Assembly (NCBI RefSeq): GCF_022829635.1
Contig: NZ_JAKSYO010000033.1
Location: forward strand, 50,972-114,971
DNA: 64,000 bases
Source: Methylobacterium sp. E-066
GTDB lineage: Bacteria > Pseudomonadota > Alphaproteobacteria > Rhizobiales > Beijerinckiaceae
Reading direction: 5' to 3'
Made by a program: the position numbers and the translations under genes
The notes under the pieces: model-generated
What the model was told of the DNA's origin: nothing
Databases searched by the model: none
The model's input: the letters and a program-made list of their open reading frames with translations, nothing else
Shown here: piece after piece, positions 26,791 through 35,743 of the stretch
Layout: every line of letters starts with the position of its first letter
How positions within the stretch are numbered: the stretch's first letter is position 1

Positions 26791-26805
26791 TTAAAGCTTG
26801 GTTAA
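26791..26805. promoter_or_regulatory. putative CtrA-type binding site upstream of lpxC
   Basis: An exact TTAA-N7-TTAA (TTAAAGCTTGGTTAA) lies between ftsZ and lpxC. CtrA sites in division gene promoters are well known in alphaproteobacteria; here the position suggests control of lpxC or an internal promoter. Confidence 0.5.
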
Positions 26806-26937
26806 TGCGTGGCTAACCGACGGCCATTCTGTGGCGCGGCTGCATCAGGCAGCTGGGGATAGCGTCACAAACGTTAACCGCGCTGTGACTCCAGTCCTCC
26901 AGATCGACAATCAAAGGTTGTATCGCTGCAGCGCGAA

Positions 26938-26961
26938 GAGCCGGCGGTTTCCCGCCGGCTC
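26938..26961 (-). terminator. terminator-like hairpin after ftsZ
   Basis: A 10-base perfect stem (GAGCCGGCGG with CCGCCGGCTC) with a 4-base loop, 26 bases after the ftsZ stop. Only a short T run follows, so termination may be partial. Confidence 0.6.
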
Positions 26962-26987
26962 CGCAACTCGTCGGTGATCGAGGCCGT

Positions 26988-28754
26988 TCAGTTCGCCTGG
27001 CGGCGGAGGAAGGCCGGGATCTCGAGCTGGTCGTCGTCCATCATCCGCGACTGCGGCGCGATGCGGCCCTGGGCGTCGAGGCCGCCCTGGGCCGGCCGGT
27101 ATTGCGGCGCCTGCGGAAGCGGAGCGCGCGGGGCCGGCGGCACATGCGGCTGAGCCAGGTGCTGCGGCTGGGCCAGTTGGGGCTGCGCCATATGCGGCTG
27201 CGGCGCGACCGGGGCCGCGGCCCGCGGGGCGGGCACGCCCTCCATCTCGTCGCGCCGGCCGCCGAAGCCGACGGTGGCGAGACGACGCAGCAGCGAGGTC
27301 CGCTTGGACTCGGGTGCCGCTTCCTCGGCCGCCCGGTTCGCCAGGATCTGGTTCTGGGCGATCGGCGGCAGCTCGTGGATCTGCGGCATCCGCGGGGCGC
27401 GGGCGAGCGGCGCGGCGGCCGGGGCTGCCGGACGCGGCGGCACGAACGGGCCGGCCTGGAACTGCGGCGCGGGCTCGGCCTGCTGCGGGGCGGGAGCCGG
27501 GACGAACGGCGCGGCGGCGCGCGGCTGGGCCGGGGCGAGCAGGACCTCGTCACGAGCGACCGGCGCGGGAGCCTCGAACCGGGTCTCGGTCCGGGCCTCG
27601 GGGGCCGGCTGCGGGGCGGCCGGCGCCGGGTTCTGTGCGGGGGCCTGGGCGACCGAGTCCGTGCGGATGCTCGGAACCGGCGAGGACGCGCGGGCGCGGG
27701 CCTCCGCGCGCAGCCGCTCGGCGACCTCGGCGATGCGCTGCTCGGTCTCGGCGATGACCGGGTTGTTGGTCGCGTTGGCCGAGATCAGCAGCGGCTCGAT
27801 GCCGGTGGCGACCACCGAGACGCGGATGATGCCGTCGAGGCTCTCGTCGAAGGTGGCGCCCAGGATGATGTTGGCGTCCTGGTCGACCTCCTCGCGGATG
27901 CGGGTGGCGGCCTCGTCGAGCTCGTACAGGGTCAGGTCCGAGCCGCCGGTGATCGAGATCAGCAGGCCGCGGGCGCCCTTCATGGAGACGTCGTCGAGGA
28001 GCGGGTTGGCGATGGCGGCCTCGGCGGCGCGGTTGGCGCGCTTCTCGCCCGACGCCTCGCCGGTGCCCATCATGGCCTTGCCCATGCCGCGCATGATCGC
28101 CCGGACGTCGGCGAAGTCGAGGTTGATCAGGCCTTCCTTGACCATCAGGTCGGTGATGCAGGCGACGCCCGAGTAGAGCACTTGGTCGGCCATCGCGAAG
28201 GCGTCGGCGAAGGTGGTCTTCTCGTTGGCGACCCGGAACAGGTTCTGGTTCGGGATCACGATCAGGGTGTCGACCGCGGCCTGCAGCTCCTGGATGCCGG
28301 ACTCCGCCGTGCGCATGCGGCGCACGCCCTCGAACTGGAACGGCTTGGTGACGACGCCGACCGTCAGGATGCCCATGTCGCGGGCGGTGCGGGCGATGAC
28401 CGGCGCGGCGCCGGTGCCGGTGCCGCCGCCCATGCCGGCGGTGATGAAGCACATGTGGGCGCCCGAGAGCTGGTCCCGGATCTCGTCGATCACCTCGTCG
28501 GCGGCGGCGGAGCCGACCTCCGGGTGCGAGCCGGCGCCCAGACCCTGGGTGACGCCCAGGCCCATCTGGATCACCCGCTCGGCCTTCGAGGAGGTGAGCG
28601 CCTGCGCGTCGGTGTTGGCGACCACGAACTCGCAGCCGAGCAGGCCCGACTCGATCATGTTGTTGACTGCGTTGCCGCCTGCGCCGCCGACACCGAAGAC
28701 GGTGATGCGGGGCTTGAGTTCCCGGATGTCCGGCGCCTGGAGGGTAATGGCCAT
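26988..28754 (-). CDS. ftsZ: cell division protein FtsZ
   Basis: A 588-residue tubulin-like GTPase that forms the division ring. The GTP-binding signature GGGTGTG is at residues 109-115, with [14 protein letters not shown] near 20 and the synergy loop [13 protein letters not shown] near 208. After residue about 320 comes an unusually long linker of about 250 residues rich in A, P and Q, including tandem AQP-type units ([16 protein letters not shown]), then the C-terminal peptide [16 protein letters not shown] that binds FtsA and other partners. The long linker is typical of Rhizobiales. The start is the ATG at 28754; the longer open frame upstream overlaps ftsA in another frame and is not coding. 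Confidence 0.97.
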   Translation of the reverse strand: MAITLQAPDIRELKPRITVFGVGGAGGNAVNNMIESGLLGCEFVVANTDAQALTSSKAERVIQMGLGVTQGLGAGSHPEVGSAAADEVIDEIRDQLSGAHMCFITAGMGGGTGTGAAPVIARTARDMGILTVGVVTKPFQFEGVRRMRTAESGIQELQAAVDTLIVIPNQNLFRVANEKTTFADAFAMADQVLYSGVACITDLMVKEGLINLDFADVRAIMRGMGKAMMGTGEASGEKRANRAAEAAIANPLLDDVSMKGARGLLISITGGSDLTLYELDEAATRIREEVDQDANIILGATFDESLDGIIRVSVVATGIEPLLISANATNNPVIAETEQRIAEVAERLRAEARARASSPVPSIRTDSVAQAPAQNPAPAAPQPAPEARTETRFEAPAPVARDEVLLAPAQPRAAAPFVPAPAPQQAEPAPQFQAGPFVPPRPAAPAAAPLARAPRMPQIHELPPIAQNQILANRAAEEAAPESKRTSLLRRLATVGFGGRRDEMEGVPAPRAAAPVAPQPHMAQPQLAQPQHLAQPHVPPAPRAPLPQAPQYRPAQGGLDAQGRIAPQSRMMDDDQLEIPAFLRRQAN

Positions 28755-28846
28755 GGTGTCGAGCCTCTCGCTTACTCTGCTTTCCGTCCGGCGCTGCGGC
28801 GCCGATATTTTTTCGATCCCCCGCCCGTGAGGGCGGGGGTGAAACT

Positions 28847-30175
28847 CTAGAAGCTCTCTCGGAGCCAGCGGCCGACCCGGCTGATGTACCGGTCCGATCC
28901 CGTGGCCGCGAAGGCGCCGTGCCCCCGCGGCTCGAAGTGCTCGGCATGTGCCACCTGCGGGTAGACCAGCAGGCCGACGGCGGCCGAGAAGGCCGGTCCC
29001 TTGGCCGCCTCGGGCAGGCCGCGGATCCCCAGGGGGCGGCCGATCCGGACCTGACCCTGGAGGATGCGCCGGGCGACCTCGGGCAGGCCTACGAGTTGGC
29101 TGGCGCCGCCCGTTAGGACAACCCGCCGGCCGGCCTGGGCGGCGAAGCCGGCATCCCGCAGACGGTCGCGGACCAGCTCGACCACCTCCTCGACCCGCGG
29201 CTTGATGATCCGCACCAGCTGCGAGCGCGGGATGTGGGCCGGGGCCTCGCCCTCGTCCTCGCCGACCCCGTGCACGGCGATCATGTCGCGCTCGTCGGAC
29301 GGGGTGGAGAGGGCCGAGCCGTAGAGGGTCTTCAGCCGCTCGGCCGCGGCCATGCGGGTTGAGAGCCCCCGGGCGATGTCCATGGTGACGTGGTGGCCGC
29401 CGACCGCGACCGCGTCCACGTGGACGAGGTGGCCGCCCGAGAACACCCCGACGCTGGTGGTGCCGCCGCCCATGTCGACGACGCACACGCCCATCTCGGC
29501 CTCGTCGTCCACCAGGGCCGAGAGCCCGGCGGCATAGGGCGTGGCGATCACCGCCTCGACCCCGAGATGGCAATGCTCGACTGCCAGCATGACGTTGCGG
29601 GCGGCGGCGAGCTCGCTGGTGACGACGTGCAGGTCGACCCCGAGGGCCTCGCCGATCATGCCCGAGGGATCGATGACCGCGCCCTGTCCGTCCAGCGCAT
29701 AGCCGGTGGGGAGCGCGTGCAGCACCGCCCGGCCGGGGCTGACGCCGTGGGCGCTCGCCGTCTCCAGCACCCGCTCGACATCGCTGCCGGTGACGGTGCC
29801 GGAGCGGACGTTCACCCGGGCCTGGAAATGCTGCGAGGCGAGCCGCCCGCCCGACATGTTGACGATGACCGACTGGACCTCGACCTTCGCCATCCGCTCG
29901 GCGGCGTGCACCGCCTGGCGGATCGCGCCCTCGGCGGCGGCGAGGTCGACGATCGCCCCGCCTTTCAGCCCCAGGGAGCGCTGGTGGCCGATGCCGATGA
30001 TCCGGGCGAGGTGCGTCCGGCCGCGCAGGGTCGAGAGCGCTTCGGCGGGCTGCAGCTCGGCGATGAGGCAGACGACCTTGCTGGTGCCGATGTCGAGCAC
30101 CGACAGGGTGGTCGAGCGTCGGGCCGAGAGCGGCTTCAGTCGCGGCGTGAGGCCGTGTTGGCTGTGCATTGACAC
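28847..30175 (-). CDS. ftsA: cell division protein FtsA
   Basis: A 442-residue actin-like protein that ties FtsZ filaments to the membrane. The nucleotide-binding parts are visible: [17 protein letters not shown] (phosphate 1) near residue 26, [16 protein letters not shown] (phosphate 2) near 230 and [13 protein letters not shown] (adenosine motif) near 365. The C-terminus, [11 protein letters not shown], is the amphipathic membrane-targeting helix. The start is either GTG 30175 or ATG 30169. It lies 46 bases after ftsQ and 92 before ftsZ. Confidence 0.96.
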   Translation of the reverse strand: MSMHSQHGLTPRLKPLSARRSTTLSVLDIGTSKVVCLIAELQPAEALSTLRGRTHLARIIGIGHQRSLGLKGGAIVDLAAAEGAIRQAVHAAERMAKVEVQSVIVNMSGGRLASQHFQARVNVRSGTVTGSDVERVLETASAHGVSPGRAVLHALPTGYALDGQGAVIDPSGMIGEALGVDLHVVTSELAAARNVMLAVEHCHLGVEAVIATPYAAGLSALVDDEAEMGVCVVDMGGGTTSVGVFSGGHLVHVDAVAVGGHHVTMDIARGLSTRMAAAERLKTLYGSALSTPSDERDMIAVHGVGEDEGEAPAHIPRSQLVRIIKPRVEEVVELVRDRLRDAGFAAQAGRRVVLTGGASQLVGLPEVARRILQGQVRIGRPLGIRGLPEAAKGPAFSAAVGLLVYPQVAHAEHFEPRGHGAFAATGSDRYISRVGRWLRESF

Positions 30176-30221
30176 TACCGGACGCAGAAGGCGGGACGGG
30201 CGGAGATTGCGGTTGAGGGCA

Positions 30222-31178
30222 TCAGCTGGCCGCGCCCTTCTTCTTCGCCTTCTGGGCTTCCGCGCGGGCGGCGGCGGCCTCCTCGGTCAGGCGCACCACC
30301 AGGCGGTCGGGCATGCGCAGGTCCACCGCGATGATGTCCTTCTCGAGCAGGCCGGCCTCGCGCTCGAACCGGACGAGGCGCGCGAGCGCTGCGGCGGGGT
30401 CGATTTCGGGCAGCCGCACGTCGACACCGTCGAGCTTGAGCGTCCAGCGGCGGCCGGAGACGTAGGTCCCGGCCTTGATCCGCTCGGAGAGCGGCCCGGC
30501 GGCGGCGATCAGGGCGAGATATTCCGGAAGCTTGTTGTTGGCGTCGTCGCCGACGACCAGGGGCAGGCTGGCGTAGCGGTCGTCCCGCATGGCGTCGATC
30601 ACGGTGCCGTCGGCGGCGATCACGTTGATCTCGCCGTTCTTCTGCCAGAGGGCGGCGGGTTCGCGCTCGACCTGGGTGATCGCGATCTCGTTGGGGTAGA
30701 TCTTGCGGACCGAGGCCTGGGCGATCAGCGGCACGGCGAGCAGCTTCTCGCGCACCGCGACGACGTCCAGGAACGGAACGGACGAGCGCCAGTCGATCCC
30801 GGCGGCAGCCAACACCTCACGCTCGTACATCCGCGAGATGCCCGAGATGGTCACGCGCTCGACGCCGAAGCCGAGGACCCGCGCGGCGATATCGAGGGGC
30901 CGGCCCTGCTCGGTCACGAAGGACTCGTAGCGCCCGCTCGCCACGAAGCCGGCGAGCGCCACGGCGGCGAGGGACACGGAGACGCCCACAGTGCCGACGC
31001 CCCGCGGCAGGCGCCCGGTCAGCTGCTGGCCCTTGCGGGACCGGCGCACCGAGAGGGAGCGGGCAGGAGCGCGTCCGGTGAGCCGATCCAGCGCGGCGCC
31101 GAGGAGGCGCGCAGGAAGGCTGCGACCGGCAGCGTCACCGCCGCTCAGCGATTCAGAGAAGCGTCCTCCACCATCCAT
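30222..31178 (-). CDS. ftsQ: cell division protein FtsQ
   Basis: A 318-residue bitopic division protein linking early and late divisome parts. The basic cytoplasmic N-terminus of about 85 residues precedes one helix (GVSVSLAAVALAGFVASG). The periplasmic POTRA domain follows: RVTISGISRMYEREVLAAAG, then the FtsQ beta domain with YPNEIAITQVEREPAALW, a well-conserved segment. The tail is charged (EAQKAKKKGAAS). Its start overlaps the end of ddl by 34 bases, so the two are coupled. Start choice among nearby codons is uncertain. Confidence 0.93.
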   Translation of the reverse strand: MDGGGRFSESLSGGDAAGRSLPARLLGAALDRLTGRAPARSLSVRRSRKGQQLTGRLPRGVGTVGVSVSLAAVALAGFVASGRYESFVTEQGRPLDIAARVLGFGVERVTISGISRMYEREVLAAAGIDWRSSVPFLDVVAVREKLLAVPLIAQASVRKIYPNEIAITQVEREPAALWQKNGEINVIAADGTVIDAMRDDRYASLPLVVGDDANNKLPEYLALIAAAGPLSERIKAGTYVSGRRWTLKLDGVDVRLPEIDPAAALARLVRFEREAGLLEKDIIAVDLRMPDRLVVRLTEEAAAARAEAQKAKKKGAAS

Positions 31179-32068
31179 CGGACGAGCTCACCGAAACCCA
31201 GGCCCGCATGGGCCGCCATCTCAGGCACAAGGCTCGTCTGGGTCATGCCGGGTTGCGTGTTGACCTCCAGAACCACGAGCAGACCGGTTCCACCCGGTGT
31301 GTCGTCGTAGCGAAGGTCGGCACGGCTGACGCCCCGGCAGCCCAGTGCTTGATGCGCCGTTAACGACAGTTCTTGGACACGCTGGTAAACATTTGGTTTA
31401 AGTTCGGCCGGCAGCACGTGCACCGAGCCCCCCGGGGCGTACTTCGCGTCGTAGTCGTACCACTCCCCCGTGGAGGCCTTCACCTCGATCACCCCGAGGG
31501 CCTTGTCGCCCATCACCCCGCAGGTGAGCTCGCGACCGGCTATGTAAGGTTCTGCAAGGACTTGCTCGCCGAACTTCCACTCTTCCGAGGCCAGGATCTG
31601 GGGCGGGTGCGACCGGCCGTCGCGCACGATGATGACGCCGACGGAGGAGCCTTCGGCGATCGGCTTGACCACGTAGGGCGGCGGCAGCGGGTGGTTTTTC
31701 GCGGCCTCGAAGCGGTTAACGATCCGGCCCGCCGGCACGTCGACCCCCGCGGCGTGCATCACGGTCTTCGCCCGCTCCTTGTTCATGGCGAGCGCCGAGG
31801 CGAGCACGCCGGAATGGGTGTAGGGGATCTTCAGGATCTCCAAGAGGCCCTGGATCGTGCCGTCCTCCCCGTCCGGGCCGTGCAGGGCGTTGAAGGCCAC
31901 GTCCGGCCGCAGCTCCGTGAGCACGGAGGCGATATCCGGGCCGACATCGACCCGGGTCACCCGGTACCCTTCCCCTTCGAGCGCCGCGGCGCAGGCCGCG
32001 CCGGAGCTGAGCGAGACCTCGCGCTCGGCGGAGGTGCCGCCCAGGAGGACGGCGACGTGCTTGGACAT
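31145..32068 (-). CDS. ddl: D-alanine--D-alanine ligase
   Basis: A 307-residue ATP-grasp ligase that makes D-Ala-D-Ala for peptidoglycan. Diagnostic parts are VAVLLGGTSAEREVSL at the N-terminus, ALHGPDGEDGTIQGLLE near residue 65, PYVVKPIAEGSSVGVII (the omega-loop serine) near 145, and VLEVNTQPGMTQTSLVPEMA (Mg and ATP ligands) near 270. GGAG precedes the ATG at 32068; longer upstream frame is not similar to Ddl. It is separated from murB by a toxin-antitoxin pair. Confidence 0.96.
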   Translation of the reverse strand: MSKHVAVLLGGTSAEREVSLSSGAACAAALEGEGYRVTRVDVGPDIASVLTELRPDVAFNALHGPDGEDGTIQGLLEILKIPYTHSGVLASALAMNKERAKTVMHAAGVDVPAGRIVNRFEAAKNHPLPPPYVVKPIAEGSSVGVIIVRDGRSHPPQILASEEWKFGEQVLAEPYIAGRELTCGVMGDKALGVIEVKASTGEWYDYDAKYAPGGSVHVLPAELKPNVYQRVQELSLTAHQALGCRGVSRADLRYDDTPGGTGLLVVLEVNTQPGMTQTSLVPEMAAHAGLGFGELVRWMVEDASLNR

Positions 32069-32103
32069 GGTGGGCTCCGGGGAAAGCTGGGTCGAGGATC
32101 GGG

Positions 32104-32460
32104 TCACGCGTGGCCGACCATGCCATGGATCGCGGCATAGACCGCCGCCGCCGCGTCGGGATTCAGGGTGCCGAGGCGGCGGAGGATCCGGTTGGGTTCG
32201 ATGCAGGCGATTTTCAGCGGACGGACCACGGAGGCGACGCCGAGGCCGGCCGCTCCGAGATCCGCGATCGGAATGTCGCCGGCCATGCGGGTGTTTCGGG
32301 CGCTCGTGATCATCGCGATCCACACATAGCCGGCCTCTGCGACCGCGGTGCCGGACACGACGAGTGCGGGACGCCGCTTCTCGGCCAGCCGGTCCGAATA
32401 GGGGAACGGCACGACCACGATGGTGCCGGCCGGGACGCCTGGGGTCTCAGAGGTCGGCAT
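32104..32460 (-). CDS. MazF/PemK-family toxin (putative endoribonuclease)
   Basis: A 118-residue toxin of the MazF/PemK/CcdB fold. The N-terminal strand motif GTIVVVPFPYSDRLAEKRRPALVVSG is highly typical, with the substrate-loop RRP and hydrophobic VWIAMITSA following. These proteins usually cut mRNA at short sequences and are neutralised by a small DNA-binding antitoxin. The start lies 14 bases inside the antitoxin gene on the same strand, so translation is coupled. The pair sits between murB and ddl in the division cluster, 35 bases upstream of ddl. Target sequence cannot be predicted. Confidence 0.85.
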   Translation of the reverse strand: MPTSETPGVPAGTIVVVPFPYSDRLAEKRRPALVVSGTAVAEAGYVWIAMITSARNTRMAGDIPIADLGAAGLGVASVVRPLKIACIEPNRILRRLGTLNPDAAAAVYAAIHGMVGHA

Positions 32461-32680
32461 AGTCTTCGTCGTCGATGGGGCCGCCCCATTCCGTGAACGC
32501 CACGAACGGATCCTCCCCTTCCGGCGGAGCCTTGTCGATCTGGATGCCGTCTGGCGTGATCCGGTAGCGCAGACGATCGCCCGGGCCGATGGCGAGACGC
32601 TCGCGCACCTCGGCGGGCAGCACGGTCTGGCTCTTCACGGAGATTTTCGAATAGGCGGTGCGGGCGATTTTTTCCGGCAT
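32447..32680 (-). CDS. AbrB/MazE-type antitoxin
   Basis: A 77-residue swapped-hairpin protein. SKISVKSQTVLPAEVRERL followed by GPGDRLRYRITPDGI is the classic SpoVT-AbrB fold of MazE/VapB antitoxins, which bind their own promoter. The C-terminal 25 residues are acidic (EGEDPFVAFTEWGGPIDDED), the region used to wrap and inhibit the toxin. GGAGGGG precedes the ATG at good spacing. It overlaps the toxin by 14 bases and starts 30 bases after the murB stop, so it could be read from the dcw transcript as well as its own promoter. Confidence 0.88.
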   Translation of the reverse strand: MPEKIARTAYSKISVKSQTVLPAEVRERLAIGPGDRLRYRITPDGIQIDKAPPEGEDPFVAFTEWGGPIDDEDYADL

Positions 32681-32710
32681 CGCATAGGCCCCTCCGGTGC
32701 GACTTACAGC

Positions 32711-33643
32711 TTACCGGCTTACCATCGTCGGATCCACGCCGATCCGCCGGATCTCCCAGCGCAGCTCGACCCCGCTGGTCTCCCGAACTCGGCGCCGGAC
32801 CTCCTCGCCCAGCCCTTCAATGTCGGCGGCGGTGGCACCGCCGGTGTTGATCAGGAAGTTGCAGTGCATCGGCGAGACCTGGGCGCCCCCCCGGGTCAGG
32901 CCCCGGCAGCCGGCGGCGTCGATCAGCTGCCAGGCCTTGCCCCCCTCCGGGTTGGCGAAAGTCGAGCCGCCGGTGCGCTCGCGGATCGGCTGCGCGGCCT
33001 CGCGCGCGGCGGTGACGCGCTCCATCTCGGCCTCGATGGCGGCGCGGTCGCCGGGCTTTCCGCGGAACAGCGCGCGCGTGAAGATCACGTCCTCGGGCGC
33101 ATCGGAATGGCGGTACGAAAAGCCCATCGCGGCGTGGCTGAAGCGGCGCAGCGCGCCGGTCCGGTCGATGCCGTGGGCCTCGACCAGCACATCCGTGGTC
33201 TCGCCGCCATGGGCGCCGGCGTTCATCCGCAGGGCGCCGCCGATGGAGCCCGGGATACCGCGATAGAAGGCGAGCCCATCGAGCCCGGCCTCGGCCGCTG
33301 CCTTCGCGAGGCGCATGTCCGGCACGGCGGTGCCGACCTGCAGGGTGTCGCCATCGATCGCGATGCCGCCGAACGCCTTGCCGCCGAGGCGGATCACCAC
33401 GCCCGGCACCCCACCGTCGCGGACGATCAGGTTCGAGCCGAGGCCGATCACCGTCACCGGCACGTCGGGCTCCAGGGCAGCGAGCAGGAGCGCGAGATCC
33501 TCCTCGTCGGCCGGGGTGAACAGCACTTCGGCCGGACCGCCGACCCGGAACCAGGTGAGGTCGGCCAGCGGCTGGTCGGCGAGCAGGCGCCCGCGCAGGG
33601 CCGGCGCGGCGGCGCGGATTCGGTCGTGGAGCGATGCGGTCAT
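32711..33643 (-). CDS. murB: UDP-N-acetylenolpyruvoylglucosamine reductase
   Basis: A 310-residue FAD enzyme giving UDP-MurNAc. The FAD domain has [16 protein letters not shown] near residue 30, [22 protein letters not shown] near 70 and [21 protein letters not shown] near 125. The late [14 protein letters not shown] holds the catalytic serine, and [16 protein letters not shown] is typical of type-II MurB lacking the extra loop. The ATG at 33643 overlaps the stop of the DUF559 gene by 4 bases (ATGA). Its ribosome-binding sequence (GGGGAG) lies inside the end of a palindromic repeat, which is unusual. Confidence 0.95.
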   Translation of the reverse strand: MTASLHDRIRAAAPALRGRLLADQPLADLTWFRVGGPAEVLFTPADEEDLALLLAALEPDVPVTVIGLGSNLIVRDGGVPGVVIRLGGKAFGGIAIDGDTLQVGTAVPDMRLAKAAAEAGLDGLAFYRGIPGSIGGALRMNAGAHGGETTDVLVEAHGIDRTGALRRFSHAAMGFSYRHSDAPEDVIFTRALFRGKPGDRAAIEAEMERVTAAREAAQPIRERTGGSTFANPEGGKAWQLIDAAGCRGLTRGGAQVSPMHCNFLINTGGATAADIEGLGEEVRRRVRETSGVELRWEIRRIGVDPTMVSR

Positions 33644-34179
33644 GGGTTGATCTCCCCTCTCCCCGCACGCGGGGAGAGGGATGCGACGACCCTGTCGTCG
33701 TCGCATCGAGGCGGCAGCCGAGGGTGAGGGGGCGGCTCCGACAAAGGCTCGTCCGGAGCCGCCCCCTCACCTTCGCCCTTCGGGCTTGCCGCGCCGACGA
33801 CGCGGTCGTCGCGGCCCTCTCCCCGCGTGCGGGGAGAGGGGGGCAGCGCGGCCAGGATGGTGTCCAGGACCGCACCGATATTTTCCGCGATCTCGGGATT
33901 CCAGTAGCGGAGAACGCGGTAGCCTTGCGCGGTCGGCCATTCATCTCGAACCTGATCGCGCGTATTGTCCGCGTGCTGGCTGCCATCGATCTCGACGATC
34001 AGGCGCGCCTCGCGACAGCAGAAATCCGCGACGTAGCGCCCGACCGATTCCTGCCGCACAAACTTGAAGCCGGCGAGACGTCGATCGCGCAGGCGGTTCC
34101 AGAGATGGCGCTCCGCCTCCGTTTGGGATTGGCGCAGATGCCGACGGAATCGCGCGCGTTCCGTCTGGGCCGATCGCAT
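33640..34179 (-). CDS. DUF559 (endonuclease-like) protein with repeat-encoded tail
   Basis: A 179-residue protein. Residues about 1-118 form a DUF559 domain, related to very-short-patch-repair-type nucleases: [54 protein letters not shown] and VLRYWNPEI, where D..(V/I)E.DG fits the PD-(D/E)xK active site. Residues about 119-179 are translated from a palindromic intergenic repeat (for example PSPRTRGEG and [10 protein letters not shown]), so the native protein probably ended earlier. AGGGGG precedes the ATG, 5 bases after murC; the stop overlaps murB by ATGA. The gene is thus wired into the dcw operon. Role unknown. Confidence 0.8.
   Translation of the reverse strand: MRSAQTERARFRRHLRQSQTEAERHLWNRLRDRRLAGFKFVRQESVGRYVADFCCREARLIVEIDGSQHADNTRDQVRDEWPTAQGYRVLRYWNPEIAENIGAVLDTILAALPPSPRTRGEGRDDRVVGAASPKGEGEGAAPDEPLSEPPPHPRLPPRCDDDRVVASLSPRAGRGEINP
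33655..33842. repeat. composite palindromic repeat inside the DUF559 gene end
   Basis: Both ends are the same palindrome built on CTCTCCCCGC and GCGGGGAGAG. Inner hairpins are made of CGACGAC/GTCGTCG and of GGGGGCGGCTCC with GGAGCCGCCCCC. The element belongs to the Rhizobiales type of intergenic repeats but here is read as protein, forming the last 60 or so codons of the DUF559 gene. Confidence 0.8.
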
Positions 34180-34184
34180 CCCCC

Positions 34185-35591
34185 TCACTTCCCCCGCGCG
34201 GCGAGTTCGCCCGGGAGCGCGTAGGCCCATTGGGTGATCGTGCCGGCGCCCAGGCACACGACGTAGTCGCTGGGCTTGGCGAGCTCGGCGATGATCCCGG
34301 CCAGCTCTTCCGGCCGGTCGAGGGGGCGGGCGTCGCGGTGGCCGCGGGAGCGCAGGCCGGAGACCAGGGCGTCGCGGTCGATCCCCTCGATCGGCGCCTC
34401 GCCGGCCGTGTAGACCGGGGCGACGATCACCGTGTCGGCGTCGTTGAAGCAGGTGCAGAAATCATCGAACAGCGAGGCCAGCCGGGTGTAGCGGTGCGGC
34501 TGCACCACCGCGATGACGTTGCCGTCGGTCGAGGCGCGGGCGGCCTTGAGCACCGCCTTGATCTCCACCGGATGGTGTCCGTAATCGTCGAAGATCGTGG
34601 CGCCGTTCCACTCGCCGGTGCGGGTGAAGCGGCGCTTCACGCCACCGAACCCGGCGAGCGCCCGCCGGATCGCGTCGTGCGAGACGCCGAGCTCGTTTGC
34701 CACGGCCAAAGCCGCGGTGGCGTTGAGCGCGTTGTGCTTGCCGGGCATCGGCAGGACCAGGTCTTCCATCTCCATGCGGAAGCCCGGGCGCCGGTCGCGG
34801 ATCATCACGCGGAAGCGGCTCTGGCCGCCCTTCAGGTCCACGTCGAGCAGGCGCACGTCGGCCTGGGGGTTCTCGCCGTAGGTGATGATCCGCCGGTCCT
34901 CGATATGGCCGACCATGTCCTGCACCACCGGGTGATCGGTGCACATCACCGCGAAGCCGTAGAACGGGATGTTGTCGATGAAGCGCCGGAACGCGTCCTT
35001 CACCGCCTCGAACGAGCCGAAATGGTCGAGATGCTCGGGGTCGATGTTGGTGACGATGGCGACGTCGGCCGGCAGCTTGAGGAAGGTGCCGTCGGATTCG
35101 TCGGCCTCCACCACCATCCAGTCGCCCTCGCCCATGCGGGCGTTGGTGCCGTAGGCGTTGATGATGCCGCCGTTGATCACGGTCGGGTCGAGGCTGCCGG
35201 CATCGAGCAGGGTCGCGACGAGCGAGGTCGTCGTGGTCTTGCCGTGGGTGCCCGCGATGGCGACGCAGGACTTGAAGCGCATCAGCTCGGCCAGCATCTC
35301 GGCGCGGCGGACCACCGGCAGGCGGCGTTCGCGGGCGGCCTGAAGCTCCGGGTTGTCCCGGCGGATCGCGGTCGAGACCACGACCAGGGCGGCCGCGTCG
35401 ACGTTCTCGGCCTGGTGGCCGACGAAGGTGCGGATGCCCTTCTCGGCCAGCCGGCGGACGTTGGCGTTGTCCGAGGCATCGGAGCCCTGGACCGTATAGC
35501 CGAGGTTGCTCATCACCTCGGCGATGCCGGACATGCCGATGCCGCCGATGCCGATGAAGTGGATGGGGCCGAGCTTGTCGGGCAGCTTCAT
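34185..35591 (-). CDS. murC: UDP-N-acetylmuramate--L-alanine ligase
   Basis: A 468-residue Mur ligase adding L-Ala to UDP-MurNAc. The N-terminal Rossmann part starts [20 protein letters not shown]. The ATP site is [19 protein letters not shown] near residue 110, [14 protein letters not shown] near 165 supplies metal and UDP contacts, [14 protein letters not shown] follows, and [15 protein letters not shown] is in the C-terminal domain. The ATG at 35591 is preferred (GGAAGG upstream). A multi-hairpin repeat fills the gap before it, next to murG. The DUF559 gene follows after 5 bases. Confidence 0.96.
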   Translation of the reverse strand: MKLPDKLGPIHFIGIGGIGMSGIAEVMSNLGYTVQGSDASDNANVRRLAEKGIRTFVGHQAENVDAAALVVVSTAIRRDNPELQAARERRLPVVRRAEMLAELMRFKSCVAIAGTHGKTTTTSLVATLLDAGSLDPTVINGGIINAYGTNARMGEGDWMVVEADESDGTFLKLPADVAIVTNIDPEHLDHFGSFEAVKDAFRRFIDNIPFYGFAVMCTDHPVVQDMVGHIEDRRIITYGENPQADVRLLDVDLKGGQSRFRVMIRDRRPGFRMEMEDLVLPMPGKHNALNATAALAVANELGVSHDAIRRALAGFGGVKRRFTRTGEWNGATIFDDYGHHPVEIKAVLKAARASTDGNVIAVVQPHRYTRLASLFDDFCTCFNDADTVIVAPVYTAGEAPIEGIDRDALVSGLRSRGHRDARPLDRPEELAGIIAELAKPSDYVVCLGAGTITQWAYALPGELAARGK

Positions 35592-35620
35592 CTGTCGTCG
35601 TACCTTCCGTAAAGTCATGG

Positions 35621-35740
35621 TTTCAAAAGGTCTGGGACCTTTTGCGGGTGCAGGGCGGAGCCCTGCTGTCGGGCCTTGCCCAACGCATCAGGGCTCCGCC
35701 CTGACAACCCGCCAAAGGGCTGAGCCCTTTGGAAACCCGA
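35621..35740. repeat. multi-hairpin repeat, copy A (murG-murC gap)
   Basis: Five small hairpins in a row: AAAAGGTC with GACCTTTT, CAGGGC with GCCCTG, a TCGGGC-based one, CAGGGCTCC with its weak partner, and CCAAAGGGC with GCCCTTTGG. It fills nearly all the gap between murG (3 bases away) and murC. An inverted copy lies at 39791-39911. Differences between copies often keep the stems paired. Confidence 0.85.
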
Positions 35741-35743
35741 TTG

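Larger units (their letters stand above)
26550..26987. other. ftsZ-lpxC intergenic region
   Basis: 438 bases without a gene. It is less GC-rich than its surroundings and holds the ftsZ terminator-like hairpin and a CtrA-type site, both listed separately. The lpxC promoter should be here. Confidence 0.6.

Noticed and set aside
28755..29573. Long N-terminal extension of ftsZ
   Set aside because: The open frame overlaps ftsA antiparallel in codon phase and is low-complexity; FtsZ begins at the ATG at 28754.
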